A DNA stretch of 64,000 bases from Talaromyces rugulosus (taxonomy: Eukaryota; Ascomycota; Eurotiomycetes; Eurotiales; Trichocomaceae): contig NC_049561.1 of assembly GCF_013368755.1 (NCBI RefSeq), forward strand, positions 5,456,001-5,520,000, read 5' to 3'. The notes beneath the pieces are model-generated. The model was not told where the DNA came from. It saw only the letters and a program-made list of their open reading frames with translations, and searched no databases. Below, one piece after another: positions 32,395 through 43,869 of this stretch. A program made the position numbers and the translations under genes. Each line of letters starts with the position of its first letter. Position 1 is the first letter of the stretch.

Positions 32395-33351
32395 CAGGAG
32401 CTCCAATTGACAGAAGAGCAAAACTAAATGTGTCCCAGGACTAGATGACGATGTGAGAAGACGTTGCAGACAGGAAGTTACAGAAGCTGCAAGAGACGGC
32501 GCGCAGCAGCCTGGTTAAATGTCGTCAGGAGGGGCAACCCGCGTGGGGTACGGGACGCTTTGGGCGGGCTCACCGGAGCTCCGCGGCCGTCATCGTCCAC
32601 GATAACATGTCCTTATTATTATTATTTCGTACTGAGTGAGTTAATTACTAGTAGTAATCCCTTTACCAATATCCTCCCTGCGCGGCAATTGAAGGAAAAT
32701 CCGTGCGCGCCGATCGATCTTCGGAAAAGGCTCCGGAGGTGGTTTGGAATCACCGCGTTCTCGAACGTGCAATGAATTATTACCTCACTGGATGAGCATC
32801 TCGTCTTGTGTATATTATTGACTGCCAATGATCTGAGGAGATCTAAATAGCAGGCTGGAATTAATAATGCATAAGTAATCTGACAAAGCAGTTGGCAAGC
32901 ATGACCAATGGCTTAGAGTTGGATCCTCAAGGCATTAACACGTGCAGGGATGTCTGGAATTGTTTAGGTAAAATCAGAACAAAAGGACTGACGTTATTAT
33001 TATTAATTAATTAATTTTTTTTAAAAAAATACCGGTATACGAGTATATACGCATAGTATACAACACTGAGCATACAATGCCGACTCTTCGCGCCAAGACC
33101 GCTGCACGGGCCACATGCAGCCTAAATTCGGCGCAGAGCTTCATCGTTTCTCCAGAAAGCAAAAAAAAGAGGTGTTGATCAGACTATTACTGTATCTGTC
33201 GCATCCTTGCTGTGTTTCAGTTACTTTTTGACCGACTGAAGTGGCGGGTGTGATTTAGTGAGAATCCTATTCTCTGTCGCCAAGTGGTCCTTGAAATCCG
33301 TTGCTCTTTGAAACAAGTTGCTAGCCACGCGACGGCCAAAACTTCTGCGAG
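32395..33351. other. Intergenic between divergent PGI and RBM25-like genes
   Basis: About 1 kb holding both promoters. There is a run of TTATT and TTAAT repeats with A and T tracts near 32995-33030. I see no gene, RNA or repeat element. Confidence 0.6.
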
Positions 33352-35868
33352 ATGTACAATCCTTACCAAGGTAAGTATCTTTGTACCCGGGCCTGCTGTT
33401 TAATATTCTAATAGTTGACAGGTTCCAATCCTTATGGACGGCCTCCCGACTTTGGCAGCTTCCCAGGCGCGCCTCCTGGCATGGGTAAGTCCGCAATCCA
33501 TGAATCTGAACATATAATATATCTAACATCATCTAGGCGCGCCTCCTGGGATGTCAGCTCCTGGAACAGCCCCCCCTCCAGGCATGCAACAAGCGAACAT
33601 GCAACAGCCCGGCCGCCCAGGCGGGTTTCCAGCCAACTTTCAACCTCCTCCCAACATGCCGAATATCAACTTTTCCGCTCCCGTGATTCGTCTGGGCACG
33701 TCCGGCCCTGCCAAAACATCGACACCGGAGGTGACGGGACGAGGGCCAGAACAACCGGGTCGGCGTGCAGGTCTGGGTTCTGGGAACGTCGAGTCGCAGC
33801 GTCAAACGATCCGAGATGCCATGATGCAGCTACAACCGCCGACAAAAGAGGAGATATTGCGCACTGTTTTTGTTGGCGGAATCACCGAGGGGACGGGTGG
33901 CGACGATGGAGTTGAGCGTATCTTGCGTTGTGCAGGCAATCTGAAACGCTGGATCCGTGCTACCGACGCTGATGATAAACCTTGCAAGTTTGGCTTTGCC
34001 GAATTTGAAGACCCCGAGAGTCTAAGTGTCGCTGTGGAGGTCCTTGGGGATGTCGAGGTACCTGTAAAGCGACAGATGCCGCGCGAAGTCGATGATGAAA
34101 AGGACACCGAGGTGGAAAAATCGAGGCTTCTAGTATATCTACCCTTCACGTCATATTATGCCACCTTTTTTATTACCCCTGGTCTCTAGCGTACTAACAA
34201 GATTCTACAGGTTGTATTTGACGAAGCTACTCTCAAATATATCGAACAATACCAAGAATCCAAAGGCGAGGAACAAGACGCCAAACTCCAACCGCGCATT
34301 GAGTCTGCCCGTCAAAATGTAGCCTCTGTTATATCCGACCTAACCCACCCTACTGTCCCCATTCAGGCCGAAGATGTATCGGCTGTCGATCGTGACGGTG
34401 ACTTGTCCATGCAGGATGCAGAGGGCAAAGATGGTGAGGTGGTTACTATCCCAATAACGGCCGAAGATGAACTCTCAGATATCCCCGCTGAGATGCGAGA
34501 AAACGTTGCCAGAGAAATCACTGCGTTCCGCGAGAGAAGCAACCGTCGGGATCTTGAGCGTCTTCGCCGGGAAGAAGAAATTGAATCAATGGAACGCGCT
34601 AGGAACGCTGGAGGGCGCATCAACAGATTAGCCTCTCCACCACTGTCAGCACCTAGTGGGCCTTCTGGGGGAGCAAACGGCATTCCTCTCGGTCCACGCG
34701 ATCGGTCAATTGCCAATGCCCCTTCAGGACCCAAAGGGTTTGGAGTGCAAATACCCAAGGACTACCAGAAAGGAGTCGCTTTTGTCAATGGAAGCGGAAC
34801 TGGCATTGATTATGAAGACGAAGACACAGACGCCAGCGATGAGGAACTCGAACGACGAAGGCAAAGCAAAAAGAAAGCAGAGGAAGAAAAGCAATTCTTG
34901 GATCAAGAACGAAGATGGCTCAATCGTGAGCGCAGTCGCACTGCAGCTATTGAACGAGAGAGAAACCGAGACAAGGCAGACGATGCCAAATCCGAGGAAG
35001 ACAAACAAACAATGGCCAAATTCCTGGCTGAATGGGACGACGATGTTGAGAGTAGTCGAAGGGCCGAGGAATACTACGCAGACCGTGGAGCTTGGGTTCG
35101 AAGCCGAATGAATATTCGCGCCAGAGAGATCAAAGCCGACGAGGTCGACCGGGCAGCCGAGGAACGTGAAAGGGCCAAATCTGCCCACCAACGAGAACAG
35201 GCACGCGGTATGGCTGATGACTTTTTGGCTCGCCAGGCCGAAGAACTGGAGACGACGCGCAAGGAGGCACCAAGAGAGCCACAACGATTCAAGCTTTCGC
35301 TCGGTGCAGCTGCCCAGCAGAAAGCTCAAGCTGCTACTACTCGCCGTACTGTGGCCGAAGTCGAAGGCCTACTGGAGGACGAAGAGGAAACAGATTCCAC
35401 CGCCAAGCGCACTCTTGTCCCCATCAAATTCGATTCTGCGGCCGAAGCATCTGGTCTATCAGACGAAGAGAGGGCGCAAGCAGCGAGGCAGCTTGCCGCG
35501 GAGATCCCCACGGACAAGGAAGGTCTGTGGAAGTGGCAGGTCAAATGGGAGTTTGTCGACGAGTCTGTACTTGGAGACCAGCTTAAACCGTTTGTGGAGA
35601 AGAAGATTATGGAGTATCTCGGTGTGCAAGAACAGATGTTGGTGGACGTGGTTGAGGAGCATATTCGCAGCCACGGTCACCCACAGGAGCTGATTGAGCA
35701 GTTGGCAGAGGTTAGTATTACTTTTTTTCAAACTTCTAATAGGTTTCCATTCCATTTATGCTAACTATTGTGCAGGCCCTCGACGAGGAAGCAGAGGTGT
35801 TGGTCAAAAAGCTTTGGCGAATGATTATTTTCTTCTCCGAGAGCGAGAAGCGCGGTCTTTCTGGATAG
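33352..35868 (+). CDS. RBM25-type splicing factor with RRM and PWI domains
   Basis: Exons 33352-33370, 33422-33484, 33537-34132, 34211-35710 and 35776-35868 give 756 residues. The start MYNPYQGSNPYGRPPDFG leads into a Gly/Pro/Met-rich region. An RRM-like fold follows (about residues 155-240, with RTVFVGGI and CKFGFAEFED). The middle is long, acidic and Arg/Glu-rich, like the RE/RD region of RBM25. A C-terminal PWI domain (about 665-755; LWKWQVKWEFVDES, ending KLWRMIIFFSESEKRGLSG) binds nucleic acid. The family protein (human RBM25, related to yeast Snu71) works with U1 snRNP in 5' splice-site choice. All introns keep the frame; donor 34133 (GTATAT) is weaker than the others. Confidence 0.88.
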
Positions 35869-36404
35869 GTGACGTACTTCTAGGACTAGCATGCTTGTAT
35901 ACTATGAATATTATATCCAGGCTCTATTAACTGATATGATGGTCAATTGACAATAGCTTCAACAATATAACTACTAGTCAAATGACAATAATAGTAACAG
36001 AAGTAAAACGTCGGAGCAACTGCGAGATTGGTTCGGAGCCAGTTCCGATGCGGCAACCCTTTCTCTGGCTGCTGATTCGCGGGAAAATACAATCCCCGAA
36101 TTATCCCACGAATGGGATAATTTACACGCATAATTTATACCCCCGCGATTTCACTGGAGGGGCGATGCAAGTGTCTTGGGGGTGTTCCGGAATAATTAAA
36201 AGTAAAAAAATAGAATAAGACAATTGAATATATACTATTGGGAAAATCCCTCAGGTGGAGGGGCTTTTTGGATTTTAAAAAATTTGTACAGTATTCTTTT
36301 TAGCTATAGGTTCACGTTGGTGACGCATTGATTGCATATCCAACTGTTCAACATAACTCGGATTTTTGTTGATTGCTCAGAGAAAGAACATTGAAAGAAG
36401 CAAA
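35869..36404. other. Intergenic between RBM25-like gene and L-galactonate dehydratase gene
   Basis: 536 bp, AT-rich. A short inverted repeat CCGAATTATCCCACG/GAATGGGATAATT lies near 36095-36122. No gene seen; it contains the terminator of one gene and the promoter of the next. Confidence 0.55.
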
Positions 36405-37934
36405 ATGGTCAAGATCACCAGCTTCGTGACGAGAGACGTGAGGTTTCCGGTAAGTCGCGTCACGTTCAGCTACTGCAAGATCTGAAGCAAGCTTGCTAAT
36501 TGGTGTATAAAAGACCTCCCTCGATAAAACTGGCTCTGATGCTATGAACGCCGCTGGCGACTATTCCTCGGCCTACTGCATCATTAAGACAGACTCGGAA
36601 CACGAGGGTCATGGAATGGTGAGAAAGCCTGTTTCGTTCAGTATTAACACAAACTGAAAAAAAAACAAAAAATAGACATTCACAATCGGACGCGGTAACG
36701 AAATCGTCTGTTCGGCCATCGGTCTTGTTGCCCCTCTCGTGGTGGGCAAGGATCTTGACGAAATCACCGCGGACTGGGGAAAGACATGGCGCTATCTCGT
36801 CTCCGACAGCCAGCTCCGCTGGATCGGGCCCGAAAAAGGAGTCATCCATCTTGCGCTGGGCGCCGTGGTCAACGGTCTCTGGGATCTCTGGGCCAAGGTA
36901 CTCAACAAGCCCGTCTGGAGGATTGTTGCCGACATGACGCCGGAGGAAGTGGTTCGATGCATCGATTTCAGATACATCACCGACGCTCTCACCCCGGAAG
37001 AAGCCATTGCGCTGTTGAAGGAGGTTGAGCCGACGAAACAAGACCGTATCAAGGATGCTGAGCAGAACAAAGCTGTGCCTGCCTACACCACGAGTGCTGG
37101 GTGGTTGGGATACTCGGAGGAGAAGCTCAAGGCTTTGTTGGCTCAGAGTGTCAAGGATGGCTTCAAGCACTTTAAGCTCAAGGTTGGCGGTAGCTTGGAG
37201 GACGACAAGCGTCGGCTGGCTATTGCTCGTGAAGCTATCGGTTATGACAAGGGTAACGTGTTGATGGTGGATGCCAACCAGGTAAGAATATCCCCTTAAA
37301 CTTATCTTTGCGGTCTTCTAATACTTTCCAGGTCTGGTCAGTTCCGGAGGCTATTACATATATGAACGAGCTGGCCCAGTTCAAACCCTGGTTCATTGAG
37401 GAACCCACGTCTCCCGACGACGTTCTCGGCCACGCTGCCATTCGCAAAGCGCTTTCCAACACCCCATACGGCCCTATTGGCGTTGCCACGGGCGAAATGT
37501 GCCAGAACCGAGTCATGTTCAAACAATTCCTGCAAGCTGGCGCCCTCACCGTTCTGCAGGCTGACGCATGCCGTGTTGGCGGCGTCAACGAATGCCTAGC
37601 AATCCTGCTGCTTGCTCGCAAGTTCGGTGTCCCCATTGTCCCGCACTCTGGCGGTGTCGGTCTGCCAGAGTACACACAGCATCTGAGCACGATCGATTAT
37701 GTTGTTGTGAGCGGGAAAAGGAGTCTTTTGGAGTATGTCGACCACTTGCATGAGCATTTTGAGCATCCGGCTAGTGTCAAGGATGGGTATATTGTTACGC
37801 CGACGGAGCCGGGTTATAGCGTGCAGATGAAGCCTCATAGCATGGACCAGTACTCGTTCCCCGGCGAGGCTGGAAAGAGCTGGTGGACGTCGGAGGAGGC
37901 TAAAATTATTCTGGACGGTCCGCGAGTTGTTTAG
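36405..37934 (+). CDS. L-galactonate dehydratase (enolase superfamily)
   Basis: Exons 36405-36449, 36514-36618, 36676-37281 and 37332-37934 give 452 residues, the family's usual length. It is closest to fungal L-galactonate dehydratase (Trichoderma LGD1, Aspergillus GaaB), the second step of D-galacturonate breakdown from pectin, making 2-keto-3-deoxy-L-galactonate. Seen: VRFPTSLDKTGSDAMNAAGD at the N-terminus and HFKLKVGG with the catalytic-base Lys region. The metal ligands lie in LMVDANQVW and FIEEPTSPDD, then GEMCQN. PHSGGVGLPEY carries the second catalytic base His region. L-fuconate dehydratase is the nearest alternative activity. No other pathway gene is next to it. Confidence 0.9.
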
Positions 37935-38060
37935 TTATACCAATTTTTTTTAGGTAGTGTGCGCAGTTTTTTAGTTCCATCTTCCGTAAATAGGCATTTT
38001 ACTAAGTGAATTTGAGCTTCTCATTCATATCAAGTGGCCCATGTACAATATTTACTATTA

Positions 38061-38720
38061 TTAACTCCACCTCCCAACTAATCCCTCTTCAGCTTGACCC
38101 AAAACAGGATCCCTGTCAGGTTTTACAACAGTCCAAACCTTTTCGTAATCCTCAACGTGACCTCCCGTGCAAAAATCCCACGCCCCTCCTTGTTTCGGAT
38201 AAGCGCCCATCATGGTAAACCCGGAAAGCGGCACATCAGCTATCGCCTGTCTTTGATCCTGAGCTGAAACGTCATGGCCGTCTCCGGGGGTCAATAGCGC
38301 GAATGGCAGGCAAGGGTCGGTATTAAACGTCTTGTGCGCGACGCCAGCGGGAATGACAAAGACATCACCGGGGTGAGCTTGCAATTTGATACCTTCTTCT
38401 TCTTTATCGTCATTGGTGGTATTGGTACTGTCATCTGCGTTATCCTCTTGATCTGCAGCACCAAACTGAATCGTGGCGGACCCCGAAAGCACTACCATGC
38501 ATTCATGCACATCCGAGTGATAATGCGAAGCCTGCGTAGAGCCATAGCGGAATATCCACTGTGTCTGCCATCCATTCTTGGCGAAGATCTCATAGACATG
38601 AGCTGCTGCTGTGTCTTGCGTGGACGATACGGGGAAGAAGCCTGGATAGTAGAGGAGAGGCCGAGGGGAGTTCGGGATGAGCGATGTGGGAGGGAGATGA
38701 TATGTTTTGATCTGAACCAT
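38061..38720 (-). CDS. YjlB-type cupin protein
   Basis: 219 residues if translation starts at the ATG at 38720 (MVQIKTYHLPPTSL), where similarity to the family begins; an ATG at 38750 would add ten residues. The protein is a single small beta-barrel. Cupin motif 1 is HYHSDVHECMVVLSGSATI and motif 2 is PGDVFVIPAGVAHKT, so the usual His/Glu/His metal ligands are present. The overall layout (YYPGFFP, FAKNGWQTQW, then a VPLSG-FTMMGAYP block) matches bacterial YjlB-like cupins of unknown function. An acidic Asn/Asp-rich insertion lies between the motifs. It converges on the dehydratase gene, about 125 bp away. Confidence 0.85.
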   Translation of the reverse strand: MVQIKTYHLPPTSLIPNSPRPLLYYPGFFPVSSTQDTAAAHVYEIFAKNGWQTQWIFRYGSTQASHYHSDVHECMVVLSGSATIQFGAADQEDNADDSTNTTNDDKEEEGIKLQAHPGDVFVIPAGVAHKTFNTDPCLPFALLTPGDGHDVSAQDQRQAIADVPLSGFTMMGAYPKQGGAWDFCTGGHVEDYEKVWTVVKPDRDPVLGQAEEGLVGRWS

Positions 38721-38750
38721 TGCTTTTGGTCTTTCTGTTTTTTTATTCAA

Positions 38751-39079
38751 AGACTGATTTAATATTGCGCTTTGAAGCTAGTGATAGACGATTTCGATAT
38801 GTTAACGGTGAAAGGGCGTCGGACTGATCAGTTCCTCGCAGTAGGTTTATAGTCGGATAGAAATCCGACGGCAGCTCCCGGACGTAGTATGACTGGACAT
38901 GAGCGATCCACGCGGAAGTTAATTAGATAAAATAAATTAAGAGTTTGTGATTTAATGTATCCTTGTTTACATGTATTCTTTCTTCGCATATTAACCAACC
39001 CTGATAAATTTGTCAATAGTATATGCCTTTTGAAGATATTAGTCTCACAACGCTTGCAGTTGACAGTGTCGCGTACTAA
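38751..39079. other. Intergenic region upstream of the cupin gene
   Basis: Holds the cupin promoter. I see no gene or repeat in it. Confidence 0.5.
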
Positions 39080-39546
39080 GGAGATATTCCTAGAACACGC
39101 GATTTAGTCTTTCGGACGCCACACTGGCGCATTGATGGGATGAGGCTGCCTTTGGACAGCACTATAAACGGGCTTTAGATCGTGACGAACCACGGAATGT
39201 ATTTGGATTTCTTGTGGAATATTTTCATCAAGTGCTAGGGTTTCTTGGTATCCAGCCACGAGATCCGCTCAAGGCACCCGCACGCCTGGAGTTGAGTTCT
39301 TTTGGCTGGTAAATTAGCGTTTGCCGGCGGAATATGAGGGTAAAACAAGGTCTGTTGTGGTGGAAAGTTGGTGGACAGCGGTGGAGGTGATTAATCGGCT
39401 TTTGCTCATTGATGGTTAGACTTGGAATGGATAGTTGCAGCTGTCGGTGAATTGGAATGAGGCTTTCAATCAGGATTCTTTTGTGGAAGAGTTCTTGGGG
39501 GTGGGGAAAGGAATATTACTGAAGGATTTGGGGGTTGATGTTCAAT
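39080..39546 (+). pseudogene. Decayed acyltransferase/condensation-like gene, C-terminal part
   Basis: No long open frame exists, but the last 150 bp read coherently to a TAG at 39544-39546 through two internal TAG codons. Visible are VESWWTAVEVINRLLLIDG, then a LQLSVNWNEAFNQDSFVEEF segment and LKDLGVDVQ. This pattern resembles the end of fungal acyltransferases of the condensation-domain type. Upstream, LGIQPRDPLKAPARLELSSFGW reads in another frame. Both internal stops would arise from CAG by one C-to-T change. The family assignment is tentative. Confidence 0.35.
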
Positions 39547-39939
39547 AGTTCACTTTTATCTCGACTGATTTATACAATATCAAATCTAATGAGGTTACAA
39601 TGCTATGCCCTCAATAACACCTGAAATCCAATCCTCGAACTCAGTTTTGTCTCCATGATCAAAATTGCCACCATAAAAGACTTTACTGTGTTGAGACCCA
39701 CTGTTGCCATTGTGATATTCTGTTGTTTCTTCACTTTACCTTCATTTTGCCCTTCACTTGCCACACCAAAGACCAACACGCCACGCACTCTTCTTCATCT
39801 TTCCTTTGCGTTGTGTTTACTCTTTCCTCCCCGCTTTATTTACAGCCTAATAACCTCCAAGTTGCGTTTGTAAGTGATTCTAACTATCTCATACACGTAA
39901 TACCTATCTTTGAAGGCGAATACTAACAGCTCTTCACAG

Positions 39940-39996
39940 AATAGCTCCCAAGTGTCTGTCATCCCAAGTGTCTGTCATCCCAAGCGTCTGTCGTCC
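39940..39996 (+). repeat. Three 16-bp direct repeats
   Basis: Unit AAGTGTCTGTCATCCC occurs twice exactly and a third time with two changes (AAGCGTCTGTCGTCCC), starting near 39949. It lies just before the start of the broken kinase gene. Confidence 0.85.
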
Positions 39997-40025
39997 CTTG
40001 GGTCGTCATCCGACGACAGCTGCAT

Positions 40026-41493
40026 CATGTCTTCGATCATGCTGTCAAAATTGCTTGGGAAGCGCAAGGCTTCGACAAGTACTGCTACTACACTTAGTCC
40101 TCCTGCCAAAAAAAAAAGAGTGCCCATGATTCCCACGATACGCCTCCTGCCACTCGCGTCTTGCCGTGTCAGAATTGCATCCGCGGGCTGACTTCTGACC
40201 CAGACCTGAAGTGCGATGGCCTTAGGCCCGAGCCTTGCGCTCTATGCAAGGCCATGGGGAAGTCTGCGGTTGACTGTCGAGAGGTATTTATAGTGGTTCT
40301 CATGCGTGAGTAGATGCGCTAATTAGGTCTGTAGGTTCCCGAGGAGCAGGTAGAGCTTGCCGAGCAGACTCTCAGGAAGGTCCGGGCCCGTACTATCGGC
40401 TGGCAAATTGATGTTGTTGCGTTGGACAAAGCAATACGGCGTTATGATCCTCGTCCGGCCAAGTCCCCTTCCTATACGGGAAGCTCTAGCCCAAGCTCTC
40501 GTTCAAGCTCGGATTTAAGTTTTGTCACAGGGTCTGGCTCAAGCTGTGGTCGAAGCTGTGGCTCAAGCTGGGATCTAGCCTGTGATCTAGACTGGGTTCC
40601 AGGCTCGGGTTCAAGCTCGGATTCGGATTCGGATTCAAGCTCTGGTTCAAGTTGTGGTCTTGATGCGGAGAACCCTACTGTGGCTGCCCAGCAGTCTTCA
40701 AGGGGGCTCTCTACCTCGTCCGACAACCCCGTGACGTCTGAACCGACTACGTCTTGCATGCAGCCATTGTCCTACGGGGAACTCATCGGCAGTCACGACA
40801 CCAGCTTCGACCCAGAACTTGCTCCTTTAATCGTCAGGTATGTATGTGGGAGTATCGACTAAGTCAATATGTTGTCTAATGCACTTGCAGACATAAAACC
40901 TGATAACATTCTTGTTAATTATGGCAATACGGGTGCTCGATTTACAAATGTTCAATTAGCTGATTGTGGAAGCACTGTGCCTTCTGAATCGTCTTACGCA
41001 AAAGATGGTGATCTTATTGGAGCGCCTATCTGGAGAAGTCCCGAAGCGCAGCTCCGATTGTCCTGGGACACATCAACAGATATATGGTCGTTTGGTGCAT
41101 TAGTATGTTTTATGAATACATGTTAGCTGTTTACGGACCACTGACTTTGTTCAGCTTACCACGTTGCTCTATGGGGATAATTTCTTTATTTTCAAACCAG
41201 ATGTTCCTGCTGATGATGATCAATACGAATTGGCAATCCTTCAGAAACAATGCGAGTTCTTCGGCCCATTTCCCTTGACATATCGAGAACTTTGCTCTCC
41301 AGAGACGTTGAATATTCTCGTACATGTCATGCAAAGTATCCCTCCAGAAAAAAAGAAGCCGTTTACTCAAATTACAGAATGGGAGATATCTGCAGACGAC
41401 AAAGAATTTGTTCTGAAGATAATGAAACTTGACCCGAGGGACCGACCGTCAGCAGCAGAGCTTCTACAGGACAAGTGGTTCCATGGCGCATAA
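40026..41493 (+). pseudogene. Broken gene: cysteine cluster, Ser-rich repeats and kinase C-lobe
   Basis: The frame starts MSSIMLSKLLGKRKAS at 40026 but leaves frame at a run of ten A (40108-40117). One more A would bring it into CQNCIRGLTSDPDLKC and CALCKAMGKSAVDC, a zinc-cluster-like region. After an apparent intron (about 40284-40334) a Ser-rich low-complexity part follows. Then, after 40838, comes only the C-terminal lobe of a protein kinase: DIKPDNILVN, LADCGST in place of DFG, APIWRSPEAQL, DIWSFGAL, an intron 41103-41154, and RDRPSAAELLQDKWF to the stop. The ATP-binding N-lobe is missing and no splice site restores the frame there. It looks like a decayed member of the Aspergillus SRPK-like kinase family. 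Confidence 0.65.
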
Positions 41494-41965
41494 ACCACGT
41501 ACAGAATAGACGATTACAAGTATTATCGGATCCTGACTGCTAACGGTTGCTAGGAAGGCATGTCTACCTATTAAAAATGATTAAATGACCTGGGAATTTC
41601 AAACTGCCGGTGCTGATACTTCGAATTCACACAGCAATATGCTGTAGTAAACCCTTACAACTGCTAGATCTACTCTAGAATGGGGCCCGCGGCCTTTTTA
41701 GGCCAGCTTCTATAACTTTCAGTAAATTTATTCTCCGTGTTTTCACAGGTCTTAGATCGAAGTCAAATTCAAGGCCTTGTTTAATAGCTCATATCGCACT
41801 TAATTCATGCCTGTCTCGGCGCTTACCAGGCTCACCACTGCAATTTTTGTTCACCGTCCCTACTAGAAATTACAAACTCGCATAGATACGCGACAAGTAC
41901 AAGCTTCTTACATAACAGCCAACTTTTGTACTATGTATTGGTGACTAAGCTAGATCTTATTAAGT
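41494..41965. other. Intergenic: 3' ends of the broken kinase gene and the TauD-like gene
   Basis: 472 bp between converging genes. I see no gene or repeat. Confidence 0.55.
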
Positions 41966-43193
41966 TTACTTATTATACTCAGCCAACGCCTCTGTTCTCG
42001 ACTTGCTGTTACGATCAAGATACGGCTGCTCGCCGATTCCTACAGCCCTATGGCCGAATCTCTCTCCTAGTCCTTCATAGTCAAAGGTTGCACTGTGAAA
42101 TGCGCTCCGGTTGTCCCAAATTGCTGGAAAAGCTGTCAGTTATGAACAGGACAAGGCAGTTTGCCTATTGGTTTTTAAAAAGACCTACCAATGTCATTCG
42201 GATTCTTCCACTTTAGCCGCACCTGAAGATCGTGGTTCTCAATGAGAACGGTGCGGAACTTGGTCAGCAACTCCTCAGACTCGCGCGAGCTGAGCTCGTT
42301 GATATACTTTGGGAACGGCCCAAGAGCGTAGATGCTCTTCCAGCCCGTCACCGGGTTCGTTCGCACAACGGGGTGGACGGCACTCAACTCCTTGCCGATG
42401 TTGAGCGGGCTGCCCCTGGGCTCGGTGTAGATATAGATACGCTCGGGATCGCGCTCGGCGGCCTTGATGAAACCATCGCCAATAAAAGTTGCGGTAAGGC
42501 CTTCAAAGAATTCCTGGTATTTCTTCGAGAAGCGGTCGTAGATCTCATATCCCGATGCCCACAGTGTATCTCCGCCACTACTGGGCAGCTGGGTCAACCG
42601 TAGCGAAGTGTAGTCGGCCGGGGCGGGCTCGAATTGGATATCCGAGTGCCACTGTGCCGAATCGTAGCGGCGCTGGTCTGCCTTGCTTTCGACGTTGAAT
42701 ATCTTCTTGCGCGCGAGTGAGCTAATAGTGCTGATTTCGGCATCGGCGACGCCAAACTCGCTAGTATTGTTCAGCACTGGGTGGATATGCAGGGTCGAGC
42801 TGGATGGCTTTCCTGTCAGTTCGCCGAGACGCTGCACTAGCTTTTTCTGTAGATCATCCGTGAGGTTGTCCTGGGCACGGAAAAAGACGACACCGCGCTG
42901 GGAGACTAGAAATTAAGAAATTAGTTATTGGCATGTTGTCTAGAGTTACACCTAAAATAGACAAAGGGTCTATACGTACTGGTGATGGCAAGATCTCTCA
43001 CCAGCTCATCCGAGTTGGGAGCGTTCAGCAGGTCATCGACGATGTTGACACTGGGATATTCGCGGCCAATAACAGGCGTCGTCTCCTCGAACTTGAATGC
43101 ATCCAAAGCGCCACTAGGCTTCAGTGGTGCTGGGTATTCTGTTTTCTCAGCAGGGTGTTCCCTGGTGGGCAGATTCGAGATGCCAGGAGCCAT
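41966..43193 (-). CDS. TauD/TfdA-type alpha-ketoglutarate-dependent dioxygenase
   Basis: Exons 42980-43193, 42189-42905 and 41966-42123 give 362 residues, as usual for the fungal JLP1-like branch. Such enzymes use Fe(II), O2 and 2-oxoglutarate to hydroxylate taurine or other sulfonates, releasing sulfite; related members take other substrates. The metal ligands are His and Asp in QWHSDIQFEPAP and a distal His in NRSAFHSATFDYEG. An Arg for 2-oxoglutarate lies in the following HRAVGIG region. The start MAPGISNLPT is preceded directly by a run of A on the coding strand. All three exons are in phase (1,1). It lies beside, and in the same direction as, a Zn2Cys6 regulator. Confidence 0.9.
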
Positions 43194-43869
43194 TTTTTTT
43201 TTTTTTACGTATATGATATGATCTTTGAGAAATACTTGAAGTGGAATGACTAGTACTTGCGAACAGACCAAACGCCAACCACGCGATATATATACCATAC
43301 ATATATTTACTGCGCACGTCATGTCAACGGGCGTATGCATCACGCAATTGGAGACACCAGTTGTGCAAGTCGTCCTAATCTATTATCTCGTATCAGCAGC
43401 GCCCATAGTGTGGGGCAACCCCGCTGGTGCTGAGAGCCCAGAAAACACATATTATTATGTACGCGTGGCACGATAAACTCCGATGTTGAGGCCGATAGGC
43501 AGAGCTGCAAGTCTCTAGGCCTGAAGTGTGAGTGCAGCTGTTGATCGTGCTGATCGTGTTATCGGGAGACGGCCGGAACTGTCATTCTTCACGTGTGTAT
43601 AGATTAGAATTCATTGATCGAAGTAAGCGTTCAATGTTTTAGCAAAATAATAAAAGGGGACTATTTCTTCTTTATCAACCGCATATTTTATTTTATGTGC
43701 ATCATTTGTTTCATTTCAAAATGTTGTTGTTTTGCCTGATCTGGTGGTCCGTTAGGGCTTGGGGGTCTGCTAGCCCTCAATTACCTCTTTCGGTATGTGA
43801 TTGATTGACCCCTGCCCCAACTCATCTCTTCAACTCATATCAAACTGGCTATCAACCAACTAAATATAA
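43194..43869. other. Intergenic: promoter of the TauD-like gene and 3' end of the regulator gene
   Basis: 676 bp. A run of 14-15 T (plus strand, about 43193-43207) abuts the TauD-like start codon. I see no other feature. Confidence 0.55.

Noticed and set aside
34724..35329. 201-residue minus-strand open frame opposite the RBM25-like gene.
   Set aside because: Shadow of the acidic Arg/Glu-rich region; no signature and hydrophobic by antisense composition.
36240..36300. Possible small mobile element near the inverted repeat upstream of the dehydratase.
   Set aside because: No paired termini or target duplication can be found.
39940..39996. Three 16-bp direct repeats considered as a CRISPR-like array.
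   Set aside because: Head-to-tail units without spacers in a fungal genome; a simple tandem repeat.
40869..41126. DCG in place of DFG in the kinase remnant as evidence of a dead active site.
   Set aside because: From memory of the family, Aspergillus SRPK-like kinases often have LADCG, so this alone does not show inactivation; the missing N-lobe does.
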